DNA of 64,000 nt, from NCBI GenBank assembly GCA_933228675.1, contig OW121745.1, positions 653,346 to 717,345 of the forward strand. Direction: 5' to 3'. Source of the DNA: Stomorhina lunata. Lineage: Eukaryota > Arthropoda > Insecta > Diptera > Rhiniidae. The translations under genes were made by a program, and so were the position numbers. A model generated the notes under the pieces. That model made no database searches. It saw nothing but the letters and a program-made list of their open reading frames with translations, and was not told the origin of the DNA. Shown here one piece after another: positions 36,721 through 47,450 of this stretch; positions within the stretch are counted from its first letter, which is position 1; every line of letters begins with the position of its first letter.

Positions 36721-38002
36721 CAGAAGAAGCAATAATATTTGTAAAAAAAGCAATATTTAAATGTTAAACTGTTTTTATAAAGATAGTGTCTATTTAAAAA
36801 TATAAGCTTAAAAAATTGTTTTATATAAAAAAGTGTAAAAACCCTAACTTCATTTAACATATATAAAAAAGAAGTGACTTATTGGGCCGCATAAAAAAAA
36901 GTAATATAAAAAAAAACTAGAACAAAAAATTAATAAACAATAATGCTCTAAACACATAGACAACAGCAGACAGCAAACAGCAATATGTCAAAAATAAAAT
37001 CCATGTGTTTAAATGAAAACAATTTTTTTGACGACAGCGCAGCAGCACGACAGCGCAGCAGCACGACTGCGCAATAGCATTTGCTGCTGCTGCCAACTTA
37101 GGCTAATTTATATTTTGACAGGCAGCAACAAACAGATAAAGTATTGCCCCTATGTATATAAATTAAAAACAATAAGAACAAACAAATTTATTTAATATTT
37201 AGCATAAACGAACATTACAAAATTGAAGTAAAGGAAATTAATTTATTTGTCTTTTTTAGTTTTTCGTGATATTATTACGTTTTTGATTAATAACTTTAAT
37301 TTGATACATGTGGCATCTCTAAAATGTGTATTGCTAAAATACTCAGCTGTTCATTATCATGTTTATAATGTTGTTGCTGCCTTCAAAATATTTATGAAGC
37401 TGACTTCAGAACAGCATTTAAAGTTGACAGCATTTGAAGCCGTGAAGTTATGAAGTCTGCTGTCGTCTATGTGTTTAGAGCTTAAGACAGCAAAATTACA
37501 ACAAAGTACATATTGTCATTACCCAAGGTTAAAAAGTCATTGATTTTTAAACAATTCAAGTTGAAAAAGCAAACAACAACAAACTTCAAAGAGAGCAAAA
37601 ATTTAAAATTGCTCCAATTATTGGAAAAAAAAATAACACTTAAAAAGTAAAAAGAAATTAAAAATAATTTAAAATAACAAAAACAAGCTAAATTTTAGCT
37701 CTTATTTTTAGCAACTAAATTTAAAGAAGGAAAAAACTATTTGAAAGTATTTGCTACGAAATTTTAACAAAGTTAATTACAATTAAAAAAAATATTCTGT
37801 CAAAGAAATGTTAAAAATTAAAACGGATATAAAATTTGTTGAAAAGGTATTTAATAACTATATATAAAAACATTTATGAAAACTGTTTTCGTCTAAGGAA
37901 AACAAAACTTAAAAAAAATATTTTGTGAAAAGTAAAAATATATTTGAAGAAATAAAACAAAAAAAGAACAAAAATATTTACAAAGTGCAGAGAGAAGCAT
38001 TA
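36721..38002. other. AT-rich intergenic DNA around a MITE
   Basis: No gene is recognised. Apart from the MITE at 36944-37482 it is A-rich low-complexity DNA. The segment from 38003 on is duplicated at 47745. Confidence 0.5.
36944..37482. mobile_element. MITE with 27-bp terminal inverted repeats
   Basis: GCTCTAAACACATAGACAAC (36945 onward; arm to 36971) recurs inverted at 37455-37481 with one mismatch over 27 bp. TAA on both sides (36941-36943 and 37483-37485) is a possible target duplication, which would suit a PIF/Harbinger-derived element. Inside, the 16-mer ACGACAGCGCAGCAGC is repeated exactly (37031-37046 and 37047-37062). Confidence 0.65.
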
Positions 38003-38664
38003 ATATAAAAATAAATTGAAAGAATTTAAAATAAAATAAATTTCGCTAATAATTAAAAAAAAAAACAAAAACCTGTTCTCTTTTTAATTTGCTTAAAAAA
38101 AAGAAACTGAAATAAATAGTTACAATATATGAGAAGCAATAGCAAATCACAACAATATTGATCTAAATGACAAATAATTAAATTACATATAAATACAATA
38201 AAAAAAGAAAAAGACAAGAATAGAAAAAGACAACAAAACAAAAAGTTGAGAAAGCGATCATTTTGACAATTAAAGAAAATGAAATAAAACAAGTAAGAGT
38301 GGTATATTCGGCTTTGCCGAATCTTGGATACCCTCCACTAATTGTGTTCCAAAAGTAAAGTACAAAATCGTAAGAATATATTGATAATTATATAGTTTCT
38401 GATTACTGACTTAGTTGAGCCCCACACAAATGCTTCATATGTATATTAATTTTCTTTTGTTCATACTAAATGTAATTTCTAGCAATATATGGTTATACTA
38501 GTATTATATGCAAAGAATCTTTAAAATTAACAGTCGGAAAACGAAAAGCTTTTTGGTGGCGTCATCATCTAAAATAGTTATGGACCCAAATGTTAGGTTG
38601 GGCAGGTGGCTGAGGTCGAAGGCAGCGTCACTTCGATTCTAAAGTGATATGTGTATATTTTACG
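38003..38664 (+). repeat. Left copy of the 660-bp direct duplication flanking BEL-1
   Basis: It matches 47745-48408 at about 99.7% (one substitution and two homopolymer length differences by my alignment). It holds A-rich DNA followed by the start of a DINE-like element (AACAAGTAAGAGTGG at 38287). It ends in TTTACG, which is also the third to eighth base of the BEL-1 LTR. Confidence 0.88.
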
Positions 38665-38950
38665 CGCGAACCCTATTATTTAAGTTTTGTAAACCAAGCC
38701 ACAAGTGTACTAAAGAGAAAGCTGGAATTTTCCAATCCTGTTCTCTCTCTTTAGTACACAGACTTAAAGTAACTTTTATCCGTGGCGCTTACTTAGCTAA
38801 TAAAAATGTAATTAGCTTTTACTTATCTTGTGACAGCAGACGAAAAAAGGTGCGTATCCCGCAGTTAAATAAACATATATTTAACCCCCAATTAATAAAC
38901 GGTTTTTTAATCTTATATTTGTAACAAATACTTTGCGCTACACCCCAACA
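38659..38950 (+). repeat. BEL-1 5' LTR, lacking its first two bases
   Basis: It starts TTTACGCGCG, where the 3' LTR starts TGTTTACGCGCG, and ends CCCCAACA. A polyadenylation-type AATAAA is at about 38868 (GTTAAATAAAC) and the palindromic AAGTGTACTAAAGAGA / TCTCTTTAGTACAC pair is at about 38704-38760. Confidence 0.92.
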
Positions 38951-40603
38951 TTTTGGTCCTTCTCCCGGAGCATTGAAACAGCGAATATTTGTTACAAATA
39001 TTTCTTATTACAGATTTTTTAAGCCCCCGTGGAATATCACAATTTATCCCCTCTGTAATAACCCCGAAAGCCACAGAAATTGGATTTAAATTATTGCATC
39101 AGCATCAAAAATCATCATCAAAAATCATCTTTAAAAAAAAATCGTTTGCTGATATCCAGAGAAATTAATGTAAGTGAAAAGTTTCATTTATTTAAAATTT
39201 TTTCTTTAAATTCAAATTGAATAAATAAGTGCAAGTGAAGTACAAGTGCAAAAAAAAATCAGTTAAAGTGCAACAACAAAATCCCCGCGTATACAGTTAT
39301 TTCGTCTGTACAAAGGTATTCCCCCTGTCTACGAAATTGATTTTAACAAAAAAAAATATAAAAGTTATTTTGAGTTAAAAAACAAAAAAAAAGAGCCAAA
39401 AAAAAAATAAGAGTATCTTTTTCTAAAATACCCGTTTTTTTTTACAAGCAAGAAGATTCATCCTTACATTAATATCACTTTCTCTTCCTCAAACTCTATC
39501 ATACAAAGTTTTAACTCCTTCTCTTTATCAAACTGCTTCATACAAAGTTTAACTCTCTCTCTTCATCAAACTTCTTACATACACGATCTCATCACATTTA
39601 CTCTTCAGTTGCGACATCATAAACAGAAGTTCGAAGTCAACTAAACCAAAGTTCTTTCTCTATTGTGTGGGAGAGTAAATCAAAACAAAGAAAATAAAAG
39701 AAGAAAAATAAGTAATTTTGCTTGAAACATACACACATAATTATACATAAATACATAGCGGGAAGAACAAATGTAAACAAAGACAAAATAATTTTTTGCT
39801 TTATATGTTTTGTATCTATTTACATTTTTTGGTATTCTTAGGATATTTTTAATATCCCAGTGAACAATTTCGGGTAAAAAAGACCTTGGGTTTTAAGTAA
39901 AAACTGAAAACTATTTTTAATCGTTACAAATTAAAACGAAATAAATAAAATAAAATTGGTACCTACTAAATAAATAATTATAACCTAAATTAAATTAATA
40001 GGAAATAATAAATCTATTAAAAATACCTAAAACTAATTTAATAAATAAATAAATAAATAAAAAATACTTTAAAGAAAACAAACTTGAATAATTTTGGCCA
40101 TCATTTAAAATTTTTTTTGTTGAAATTTAATAAATTTAATCCCAATAAACCATTTTTAGTAAATTTTGCCTTTTTGAACCCTAATTGGAACAAATTAACT
40201 GAAAAATATATACAAATTTTTGGAGATCTTTATATTTCCTGCTTTATTGAATATTAAAACGGATTTATTGAAAATATCTAGTTTTACTCATGAGCATTAA
40301 GTCATTACAATAACTGTATACGATTGTACTCGCACTTCACGACACCAATTGCACACATACGGATTATAGCCATATCTAAAGTTATTTATACCTTAATATA
40401 ACCTTGATTGCGGAATATTATTGAGCGATTTTATTTATTCAACATTTCGGATTTCTTTAACACATAATCAATTGTATTCACTTGTCTTTGGTTTCTTAAT
40501 TGTCAATTTCGGAAAAAATATTTCGTAACTTTTGCCGTTTTTTCGCAAATTTTCGTTGATATTATTACCCCCGTGAGCATTCACTATACGTTGATAATCC
40601 ATC
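38951..40603 (+). other. BEL-1 leader with a candidate splice donor
   Basis: A non-coding leader, long for this class. TTTTGGTCCTTCTCCCGG directly after the LTR is the presumed primer-binding site; the tRNA is not identified. GTAAGT at 39170-39175 is a perfect donor. A pyrimidine-rich stretch with repeated CATACAAAGTTT and CTTCTC/TCTCTT words lies at about 39465-39600. No ORF is visible. Confidence 0.6.
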
Positions 40604-43600
40604 ATGTCTGTTCTCGATACATTTATACGCGCTTCCGATCGCGTGGTCGAATTCCAGGCATATTTCGACGCGTTACCTGCCGATGTCCATTCTGTGCACA
40701 CGCTTGAAGTCCAGAAGGATGAAATTGTGAGGTTATGGTCAGAGTTTAGGAGGTGTTATGATGACATCCTAAACAAGTTTAACGAATTAGAAGAAGACAT
40801 CGAGGTCGAGACCCTAAAATCGAGATTTTATTCTACATTTGAAGCTCACGTTAAAGTTTTGTCAAAACTTAATGAGCTCGTGGATTTGTACCGAGTTGAA
40901 CCTTCTACACCTCCTCCTATCATAGCAGCCCCCTCCTCTATCCCCATCGTTGATTCTGCTCCTCATATCTCATTGCCACCTTGCGATACGGAAGTATTTT
41001 ATGGAGACTATCAATCCTGGCCAACATTTCGGGACATGTTCACCGCCCTCTACCGGAATAGTAAGCGTCTTTCTCCTGTCGAAAAGATGTGTCATCTAAT
41101 CAAAAAGACCCAGGGAGAGGCTCGGGAACTGCTGAAGACGTGTCCCATAACCAATGATGGATTCGAGATGGCATGGCAAAACCTCGTGAATCGATACGAA
41201 AATAAACGAATTCTTATCAACGCTCAACTCAAAATTCTCTTTAATATAACCCCCATTTTTAAGGAAATTGCTACCAATATCAGACGAATTCAACGAACAA
41301 TAAACGATTGCGTTACGAATCTGTCTCTCCTGAAAATTGACACCGCCAACTGGGACATCATCTTCGTATATATCTGTTCAACATGTTTACCTGAAACTAC
41401 CCTCAGTCTATGGGAACAATATCTGCCGAATAACACCGAGCTGCCGACGTGGAAACAGATGGATACCTTCCTAACATCCAGGTTCCAAACTTTGGAGTCG
41501 GTCGCCGATATTAGAACCACATTTACAAATCCCCATAGTTCCAACCAAAATAATCAAAAGTTTTCGAGACAGAGGAATCAAAACTTTTCAGATGCGAAGA
41601 AGGTCAACAGTTATAACACGAATGTTACTAACGATAAGCCAGGAAAATGTTCCTTATGCCCCAATGTTCACCCCCTCAGACTTTGTACATCGTTCCTAAG
41701 TATGTCTACTGAAGAGCGTTTTTCGATTGTCAAAAAACAGAAGCGATGTACCAACTGCTTAGGAACTTCGCACGAATTCAAAAAATGTAGGAGTCAGTAC
41801 GTTTGTCACTTGTGCAAACAAAAGCACCATTCCTTATTACACCGTTCTGACAATTCCTCAAATGTAAACCCCCAATCCAGTCACAGGGCAGCGACTTCAA
41901 ACCCCAATACAGCGTCGAGTAATCCTCGCGTTTCTAACCCCCCTCTAGACACAAACCCCTCTACTTCAGCTGAAGCCGCAGCCCAAATGAGACAATCATA
42001 CTCGACACAATTACAGTCCACTCCTTACTCAACAGTTTTGCTAGGAACAGCCCTCGTTGATATCTACTCTGATGACTTCAAATATACCGTACGAGCACTA
42101 ATTGACTCAGCATCTGAAGCTACCTTTATCTCAAAGAAGCTTCAAGGAAAACTAGCTCTCAAAACTCGGAATTCACAAACTCAAGTCCACGGTCTCAATG
42201 AATCACTAACTGCTACTTCCACTCAACTTTGCTACATTCGCATCGGTTCTCCTCTCGATAACTCCTTTGAAGCTCATACTGACGCCTTAGTGGTCAAGAA
42301 ATTAACCGGTGAACTCCCATATTACCCCCTCTCAGCCTTGAGAAACGGTGAGTTTTCGGACTTAAAGATGGCAGATACTCATGCACTTAGATGTTCGGAA
42401 ATTGAACTTTTGCTGGGGGGAGATATCTATCCGAAGATACTTAGAAGCGGCCTGCGTTGGGACAGCAACCGGTCTTTAGTGGCACAACAAACCGTATTCG
42501 GTTGGATTGTCACTGGTAAACTTGGTTCGGTTAATAACATAAAGTCAGTTTCATCGTTTTTCAATACAATCGCCCTAAATGACCAAATTAGGAAATTTTG
42601 GGAATTGGAAGAAGTGCCAAAGAAGCCCCGTCTCTCGATTGAAGACCTGCACTGCGAAAATGTTTTCCAGTCCACTACTTATCGTAATAGCCAAGGACGT
42701 TTTGTGGTTTCCTTACCCTTTCGGAGAGAATATCCCGAAGACATTAATATTGGATCATCACGTCACATAGCGCTGTCTCAATTTCTCCGAAATGAGACGA
42801 GATTGCTGAAAAATCCCCAAATTAAAAGTGAATATGATCGAGTCATTTGTGAATACTCTTCATTAAACCAAATGACTCAGGTTTCCCCCTCATACACCGC
42901 TAATAGCACATATCATCTGCCTCATCACGCCGTGATCAAACCTGAAAGTACTACCTCAAAATTGCGAGTAGTTTTCAACGCATCAAGCCCCTCATCAAAC
43001 GGAAACAGTCTTAATGACTTACTTTACCCCGGTCCAACTTTGCAATCAGATCTGAATGTATTAATTTTACGTTGGAGGCTCTTCAGATATGTCTTCAACT
43101 CTGACATTGAGAAGATGTATCGCCAGATACTTGTGAATCCTTCACATACCCCATTTCAACGAATAATATTTCGAAAAACCCCTGATGAAGATCCAAAAGA
43201 CTTCGAATTGAACACAGTCACCTTCGGCGTGAATTGTGCCCCGTATCTGGCGATTCGTACTTTACTAGAGTTAGCCAAGTCCTGCGAAAATACAAACCCC
43301 ATAGTATCCGAAATCCTAAGGGATTTTATGTACGTTGACGATGTTTTGGCTGGAGCTCATACCCTCTCAACAGCCTTAAAGGCTCGAGATCAACTTATCG
43401 AAGTCCTCCGGTCTGCTGGTTTTGAGCTCCGTAAATGGACTGCCAACCACGAGTACTTACTCAAGGATCTACCCCCCGAACATCTCTTAGATACAGAGTT
43501 TCTTAAATTATCTGACTCGTGTACCACCAAAACTTTAGGCTTGCGTTGGAATGCAGGAAGTGATCACTTTTATTTCCAATTAAAAAGTTACCCCGATCGA

Positions 43601-45895
43601 AAGTCCACATCAAAAAGATCAGTTCTGTCTGAAATCGCCAAACTCTTTGACCCCGCCGGTTGGCTAGCCCCTAAAATAATCGTGGCCAAAATCATAATGC
43701 AACAAGTTTGGAAAGATGAAACAGACTGGGACGAAAGTTTGAAGGAATCCACTTTAAAACAATGGCACGAATTCATCGACGATTACTCCAATATAGAAAA
43801 AATAAAAATCCCTCGATTTGTTGACTTTGATCCATCGTATTCTATTGAACTACATGGTTTCTGCGATGCGTCGGAGAAAGCCTATGCTGCCACTTTGTAT
43901 CTTCGGGCAGAAAACAACGGTTTTATTTCCACTCATCTGTTAGTTGCTAAAACGAAAGTGGCCCCGATAAAGTTCGTCTCGTTACCCCGCAAGGAGCTCT
44001 GCGGAGCAGAACTCCTGGCAACCATGATTGAATCCATACAATCTCAACTTAATCTGAAGGATCTTAAGCTCTTTCTTTGGACCGACTCGACTATAGTATT
44101 GGCATGGTTGCAGAAACCCCCTAACCGATGGAAAACTTTCGTTGAGAACAGAGTTTCTTCCATTGTTGAAAAAGTCGGGAGTCAATCTTGGTTTCATGTT
44201 GACTCTAAAAGTAACCCAGCCGATTTGGCAACCCGTGGCTTGACATTCTCCCAGCTCATAACGAATAACTTATGGTGGCATGGACCTTCATGGTTAAAAC
44301 TCCCTCAAGATCAATGGCCACTTAGTTCTTCAAACTTTTTAACCGACGAAGAGGCGAAACCTGTTCAAGTCCACTTAAATCAAGTTCAAAACTCAGATAT
44401 ATTAAACGACTTTTCCAACTTCCCAAAAGCAATGCGCATTATTTGCCGAGTTTTCAGGTTCTATTACAGCTGCAGAAGAAACTTGCGACACATGCTTGTA
44501 ACAAGTGAAGAATTTACACGAGCCGAAATTGAAAACGCTAAATGTCGAATGATTATTGCCTGTCAGAAATTATATTTTGAAAAAGAATATGAGTTGCTAT
44601 CTCAAGGTCTGAACATCCCCCGTAAAAGCTCTATACTAACCTTCAATCCATTTCTCTATATTAATGGCATTCTTAGGATTAATGGTCGTTTAGCCAACTC
44701 TCCTTCCCTGAGTTACGATGAACGATTTCCTATCCTTTTGCCATATCATGGACGCTATACTCGGCTATTTTTATGCTATCTCCACAATTATTCGATCCAT
44801 GGTCAGAATGCCTTACTATTTCGGCTCATGCGAACTTATTATTATGTACCAAAGCTAAAAACTCTAATTAAAACTATTATTTCAGGATGTCGTATTTGTG
44901 TAATACTGAAGCGCCGAAAGAGTGAGCAAATTATGGCAGCTTTACCCCCTGAGCGAACTACTTTATCACGTCCGTTCGCCAACACTGGAGTAGACTTCGC
45001 TGGGCCCTTTGATCTAAAGACGTATGCTGGACGTGGGTGTAGAGTAACGAAAGGTTACGTACTGGTCTTTGTCTGTTTTGCGACCAAGGCCATACATCTT
45101 GAGGCCACCACCGAAATATCTACCCAAGCTTTTCTAGCTGCGTTCGCTAGATTCTTTAGCCGACGAGGAGCTCCTAGCGCACTTTTCTCTGATAACGGCA
45201 CTGGATTTGTTGGAGCTTCACACATTATAGACGCAGACCGAGCTCGCTTTGTAGAATTAGTCCGTCGAAAAGTGCTTGAACAACATAGTTTTGCCGCATT
45301 AGAATGGCACTTTATACCTCCAGGGGCGCCTCATATGGGCGGACTCTGGGAAGCCGGCGTTAAGAGTTTTAAGACCCATTTAAAACGCATCGCCCATAAC
45401 CAAAGCTTCACTTTTGAAGAATTTTCAACGATGTTATCCAGAATCGAAGCTTGTCTGAACTCCAGACCCCTCAGCCCTGTGAGCGAGAATCCGGCAGATA
45501 TATGTGCACTTACCCCCGGACACTTCCTTATAGGAGGTCCACTATTATCACCCCCAGAACCTAACTTGGCCGACCATTCATTGAGTTACGTAAACCGGTG
45601 GCAAAAATTAAAGGTTCTGCATCACCAATTTGCTCTAAGGTGGAAAGAAGAGTATTTGAAAGAACTCCACAAACGCGTGAAATGGAAGTACCCCCAACGC
45701 GATTATGCCACAGGTGATCTTGTCGTCATTAAGCAAGATAATTTACCCCCTAATCAGTGGCGACTAGGCCGCATAGCAAATATTATACGTGGTAGAGATA
45801 ATCGTGTTAGAGTCGTCGAAGTACAAACCGCTAATGGCGTAGTTACTAGGCCCATAGTTAAACTAGTTTTACTTCCTAACCCCGAACAACACTAA
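40604..45895 (+). CDS. BEL-1 Gag-Pol polyprotein
   Basis: An uninterrupted ORF of 1763 residues. A BEL/Pao Gag capsid region (DUF1759 type) is at about 120-310 (FYGDYQSWPTFRDMF). Cys/His knuckles lie at about 350-420 (CSLC, CTNCL, CHLCKQKHHSLLH). The Pao-type protease (DUF1758) has its Asp in ALIDSASEATF at about 498. Reverse transcriptase has SDIEKMYRQI and the catalytic FMYVDDVLAG at about 909. RNase H has GFCDASEKAYAA (about 1085), WTDSTIVLAWL (1159) and NPADLATRG (1204). Integrase has a zinc-binding part at about 1390-1440, Asp in GVDFAGPF (1463), Asp in FSDNGTGFVGA (1529) and Glu in GGLWEAGVKSF (1577). A C-terminal DUF5641-type domain covers about 1660-1755. All catalytic residues are intact. 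Gag and Pol share one frame, as usual in BEL/Pao. Confidence 0.95.
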   Translation: MSVLDTFIRASDRVVEFQAYFDALPADVHSVHTLEVQKDEIVRLWSEFRRCYDDILNKFNELEEDIEVETLKSRFYSTFEAHVKVLSKLNELVDLYRVEPSTPPPIIAAPSSIPIVDSAPHISLPPCDTEVFYGDYQSWPTFRDMFTALYRNSKRLSPVEKMCHLIKKTQGEARELLKTCPITNDGFEMAWQNLVNRYENKRILINAQLKILFNITPIFKEIATNIRRIQRTINDCVTNLSLLKIDTANWDIIFVYICSTCLPETTLSLWEQYLPNNTELPTWKQMDTFLTSRFQTLESVADIRTTFTNPHSSNQNNQKFSRQRNQNFSDAKKVNSYNTNVTNDKPGKCSLCPNVHPLRLCTSFLSMSTEERFSIVKKQKRCTNCLGTSHEFKKCRSQYVCHLCKQKHHSLLHRSDNSSNVNPQSSHRAATSNPNTASSNPRVSNPPLDTNPSTSAEAAAQMRQSYSTQLQSTPYSTVLLGTALVDIYSDDFKYTVRALIDSASEATFISKKLQGKLALKTRNSQTQVHGLNESLTATSTQLCYIRIGSPLDNSFEAHTDALVVKKLTGELPYYPLSALRNGEFSDLKMADTHALRCSEIELLLGGDIYPKILRSGLRWDSNRSLVAQQTVFGWIVTGKLGSVNNIKSVSSFFNTIALNDQIRKFWELEEVPKKPRLSIEDLHCENVFQSTTYRNSQGRFVVSLPFRREYPEDINIGSSRHIALSQFLRNETRLLKNPQIKSEYDRVICEYSSLNQMTQVSPSYTANSTYHLPHHAVIKPESTTSKLRVVFNASSPSSNGNSLNDLLYPGPTLQSDLNVLILRWRLFRYVFNSDIEKMYRQILVNPSHTPFQRIIFRKTPDEDPKDFELNTVTFGVNCAPYLAIRTLLELAKSCENTNPIVSEILRDFMYVDDVLAGAHTLSTALKARDQLIEVLRSAGFELRKWTANHEYLLKDLPPEHLLDTEFLKLSDSCTTKTLGLRWNAGSDHFYFQLKSYPDRKSTSKRSVLSEIAKLFDPAGWLAPKIIVAKIIMQQVWKDETDWDESLKESTLKQWHEFIDDYSNIEKIKIPRFVDFDPSYSIELHGFCDASEKAYAATLYLRAENNGFISTHLLVAKTKVAPIKFVSLPRKELCGAELLATMIESIQSQLNLKDLKLFLWTDSTIVLAWLQKPPNRWKTFVENRVSSIVEKVGSQSWFHVDSKSNPADLATRGLTFSQLITNNLWWHGPSWLKLPQDQWPLSSSNFLTDEEAKPVQVHLNQVQNSDILNDFSNFPKAMRIICRVFRFYYSCRRNLRHMLVTSEEFTRAEIENAKCRMIIACQKLYFEKEYELLSQGLNIPRKSSILTFNPFLYINGILRINGRLANSPSLSYDERFPILLPYHGRYTRLFLCYLHNYSIHGQNALLFRLMRTYYYVPKLKTLIKTIISGCRICVILKRRKSEQIMAALPPERTTLSRPFANTGVDFAGPFDLKTYAGRGCRVTKGYVLVFVCFATKAIHLEATTEISTQAFLAAFARFFSRRGAPSALFSDNGTGFVGASHIIDADRARFVELVRRKVLEQHSFAALEWHFIPPGAPHMGGLWEAGVKSFKTHLKRIAHNQSFTFEEFSTMLSRIEACLNSRPLSPVSENPADICALTPGHFLIGGPLLSPPEPNLADHSLSYVNRWQKLKVLHHQFALRWKEEYLKELHKRVKWKYPQRDYATGDLVVIKQDNLPPNQWRLGRIANIIRGRDNRVRVVEVQTANGVVTRPIVKLVLLPNPEQH

Positions 45896-45922
45896 TTCTC
45901 TTTTTACTCTATTTACAGCAAG
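45896..45922 (+). promoter_or_regulatory. Predicted splice acceptor in front of BEL-1 ORF2
   Basis: Immediately after the Gag-Pol stop comes TTCTCTTTTTACTCTATTTACAG (positions 45896-45918), a strong pyrimidine tract and acceptor. CAAG and the ATG of ORF2 follow. Together with the GTAAGT in the leader it would yield a spliced subgenomic mRNA for ORF2, as retroviruses do for env. Splicing is predicted only. Confidence 0.65.
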
Positions 45923-47230
45923 ATGCCCCGTCACCAACGCCGAAGTGTTTCGCCAATCGAAGGACGAAGAGGTAATCGCCATCAACAGCATCGCAAACCG
46001 TCTCATAAATGCCGTTTATGCCGTCAAGACCACACCCTCAGCAGGTGCCTTAAATTCAAAAGAATGAATGTCTTGGAAAAACTGAAGGTTATTAAAAAAC
46101 ATAAATACTGTGAGAACTGCCTAGCTCATTCCCATCAAATAAACCGATGCCATAACACTGAACGATGCCACCAATGCAAGGGTAAGCATCATACTCTGCT
46201 ACATCGTCATCGTCGTCTTCAGGAAGATCGCAGAAATAGCACCAATTCTCAACAATCATCCACTACCAAGTTGCGTACTGTAACCCTTCTCCCAACCGCA
46301 TTTGTTCAAATGAAACTGGGGGACAATTGGGCTAATGTAAGAGGAATACTTAACCCATGTGTGGAATATAGTTCCATTGCAGAATTTCTCGTCGAGAAAT
46401 ATAAACTGACTGTTGAAAAGTCTGGAACTGACCGTTGGTGCCGAACCAAAATACGAAGAGGTAATCGCCATCAACAGCATCGCAAACCGTCTCATAAATG
46501 CCGTTTATGCCGTCAAGACCACACCCTCAGCAGGTGCCTTAAATTCAAAAGAATGAATGTCTTGGAAAAACTGAAGGTTATTAAAAAACATAAATACTGT
46601 GAGAACTGCCTAGCTCATTCCCATCAAATAAACCGATGCCATAACACTGAACGATGCCACCAATGCAAGGGTAAGCATCATACTCTGCTACATCGTCATC
46701 GTCGTCTTCAGGAAGATCGCAGAAATAGCACCAATTCTCAACAATCATCCACTACCAAGTTGCGTACTGTAACCCTTCTCCCAACCGCATTTGTTCAAAT
46801 GAAACTGGGGGACAATTGGGCTAATGTAAGAGGAATACTTAACCCATGTGTGGAATATAGTTCCATTGCAGAATTTCTCGTCGAGAAATATAAACTGACT
46901 GTTGAAAAGTCTGGAACTGACCGTTGGTGCCGAACCAAAATACGATCTCGACACGATGAAGGTGTAGTGTACGATGTCACTTTCAAGATTGACAATAGTC
47001 TTCCACAAAAACTACCAAAGGATCCAATTGACAGTCGAGTTGCATCATTATATACGAATTTGAGACTTGCAGACCCTAACTTCTATGTTAACCAACATAT
47101 CAACTTTACCCTTGGCGCTGATATCTACCCTCGCTTAATCCGTCCCAGCATTCAACCCGAAAGAGTGGGTACACCAATGGCGCAAGACACTATGCTCGGC
47201 TGGATTATCATCGGCACATTTGGCGTGTAA
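45923..47230 (+). CDS. BEL-1 ORF2: Gag-like zinc knuckles plus inactive protease-like domain, duplicated
   Basis: 435 residues from the ATG at 45923. The unit has Cys/His knuckles (CRLCRQDHTLSRC, CENCLAHSHQINRC, CHQCKGKHHTLLH), the same three-knuckle pattern as the Gag of this element. A domain like the Pao protease follows (LLPTAFVQMKLG, GILNPCVEYSSIAEFLV, then LGADIYPRLIRP and TMLGWIIIG). Where an active protease has Asp-Ser/Thr-Gly/Ala, this has Asn-Pro-Cys, so it should not cleave. Residues about 15-177 are repeated exactly once more, so the second copy runs into the unique C-terminus. Proteins of this build exist in fly genomes as single-copy genes, as I recall. Origin could be duplication of the element's own gag-protease region or capture of such a gene. 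Function is unknown; RNA binding or interference with particle assembly is conceivable. Confidence 0.8.
   Translation: MPRHQRRSVSPIEGRRGNRHQQHRKPSHKCRLCRQDHTLSRCLKFKRMNVLEKLKVIKKHKYCENCLAHSHQINRCHNTERCHQCKGKHHTLLHRHRRLQEDRRNSTNSQQSSTTKLRTVTLLPTAFVQMKLGDNWANVRGILNPCVEYSSIAEFLVEKYKLTVEKSGTDRWCRTKIRRGNRHQQHRKPSHKCRLCRQDHTLSRCLKFKRMNVLEKLKVIKKHKYCENCLAHSHQINRCHNTERCHQCKGKHHTLLHRHRRLQEDRRNSTNSQQSSTTKLRTVTLLPTAFVQMKLGDNWANVRGILNPCVEYSSIAEFLVEKYKLTVEKSGTDRWCRTKIRSRHDEGVVYDVTFKIDNSLPQKLPKDPIDSRVASLYTNLRLADPNFYVNQHINFTLGADIYPRLIRPSIQPERVGTPMAQDTMLGWIIIGTFGV
45964..46941 (+). repeat. Perfect 489-bp tandem duplication inside BEL-1 ORF2
   Basis: Unit 1 is 45964-46452 and unit 2 is 46453-46941; I see no difference between them. 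489 is 3 x 163, so the frame is kept. The junction has ACGAAGAGG at the start of each unit and TACGATCTCG at the exit, so only ACGA is shared at the breakpoints. Confidence 0.93.
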
Positions 47231-47450
47231 TATCTATTGCTGCATCTACATTACGTTATTTTTAAATTTTTTTTATATTATTTTATTTTCATTACTTTTT
47301 ACATTCGTATATACATGAAGTAATTATTGAATTATGAACCCTGAACTGTATATTTAAATTATACTATACTTCTTAAGTTATCTTTGTGAATTATTATAAA
47401 AAATTTAAAAAGAAAATTGTATTATCTTATATACAGCAAGGGGGGCGGGA
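47231..47450 (+). other. BEL-1 3' untranslated segment with polypurine tract
   Basis: 220 AT-rich bases without coding sequence, ending AAGGGGGGCGGGA directly before the LTR, a purine tract for plus-strand priming. Confidence 0.75.

Noticed and set aside
37013..37195. 60-codon ORF over the CAG-rich repeat
   Set aside because: It is inside a MITE and consists mostly of the translated 16-mer repeat.
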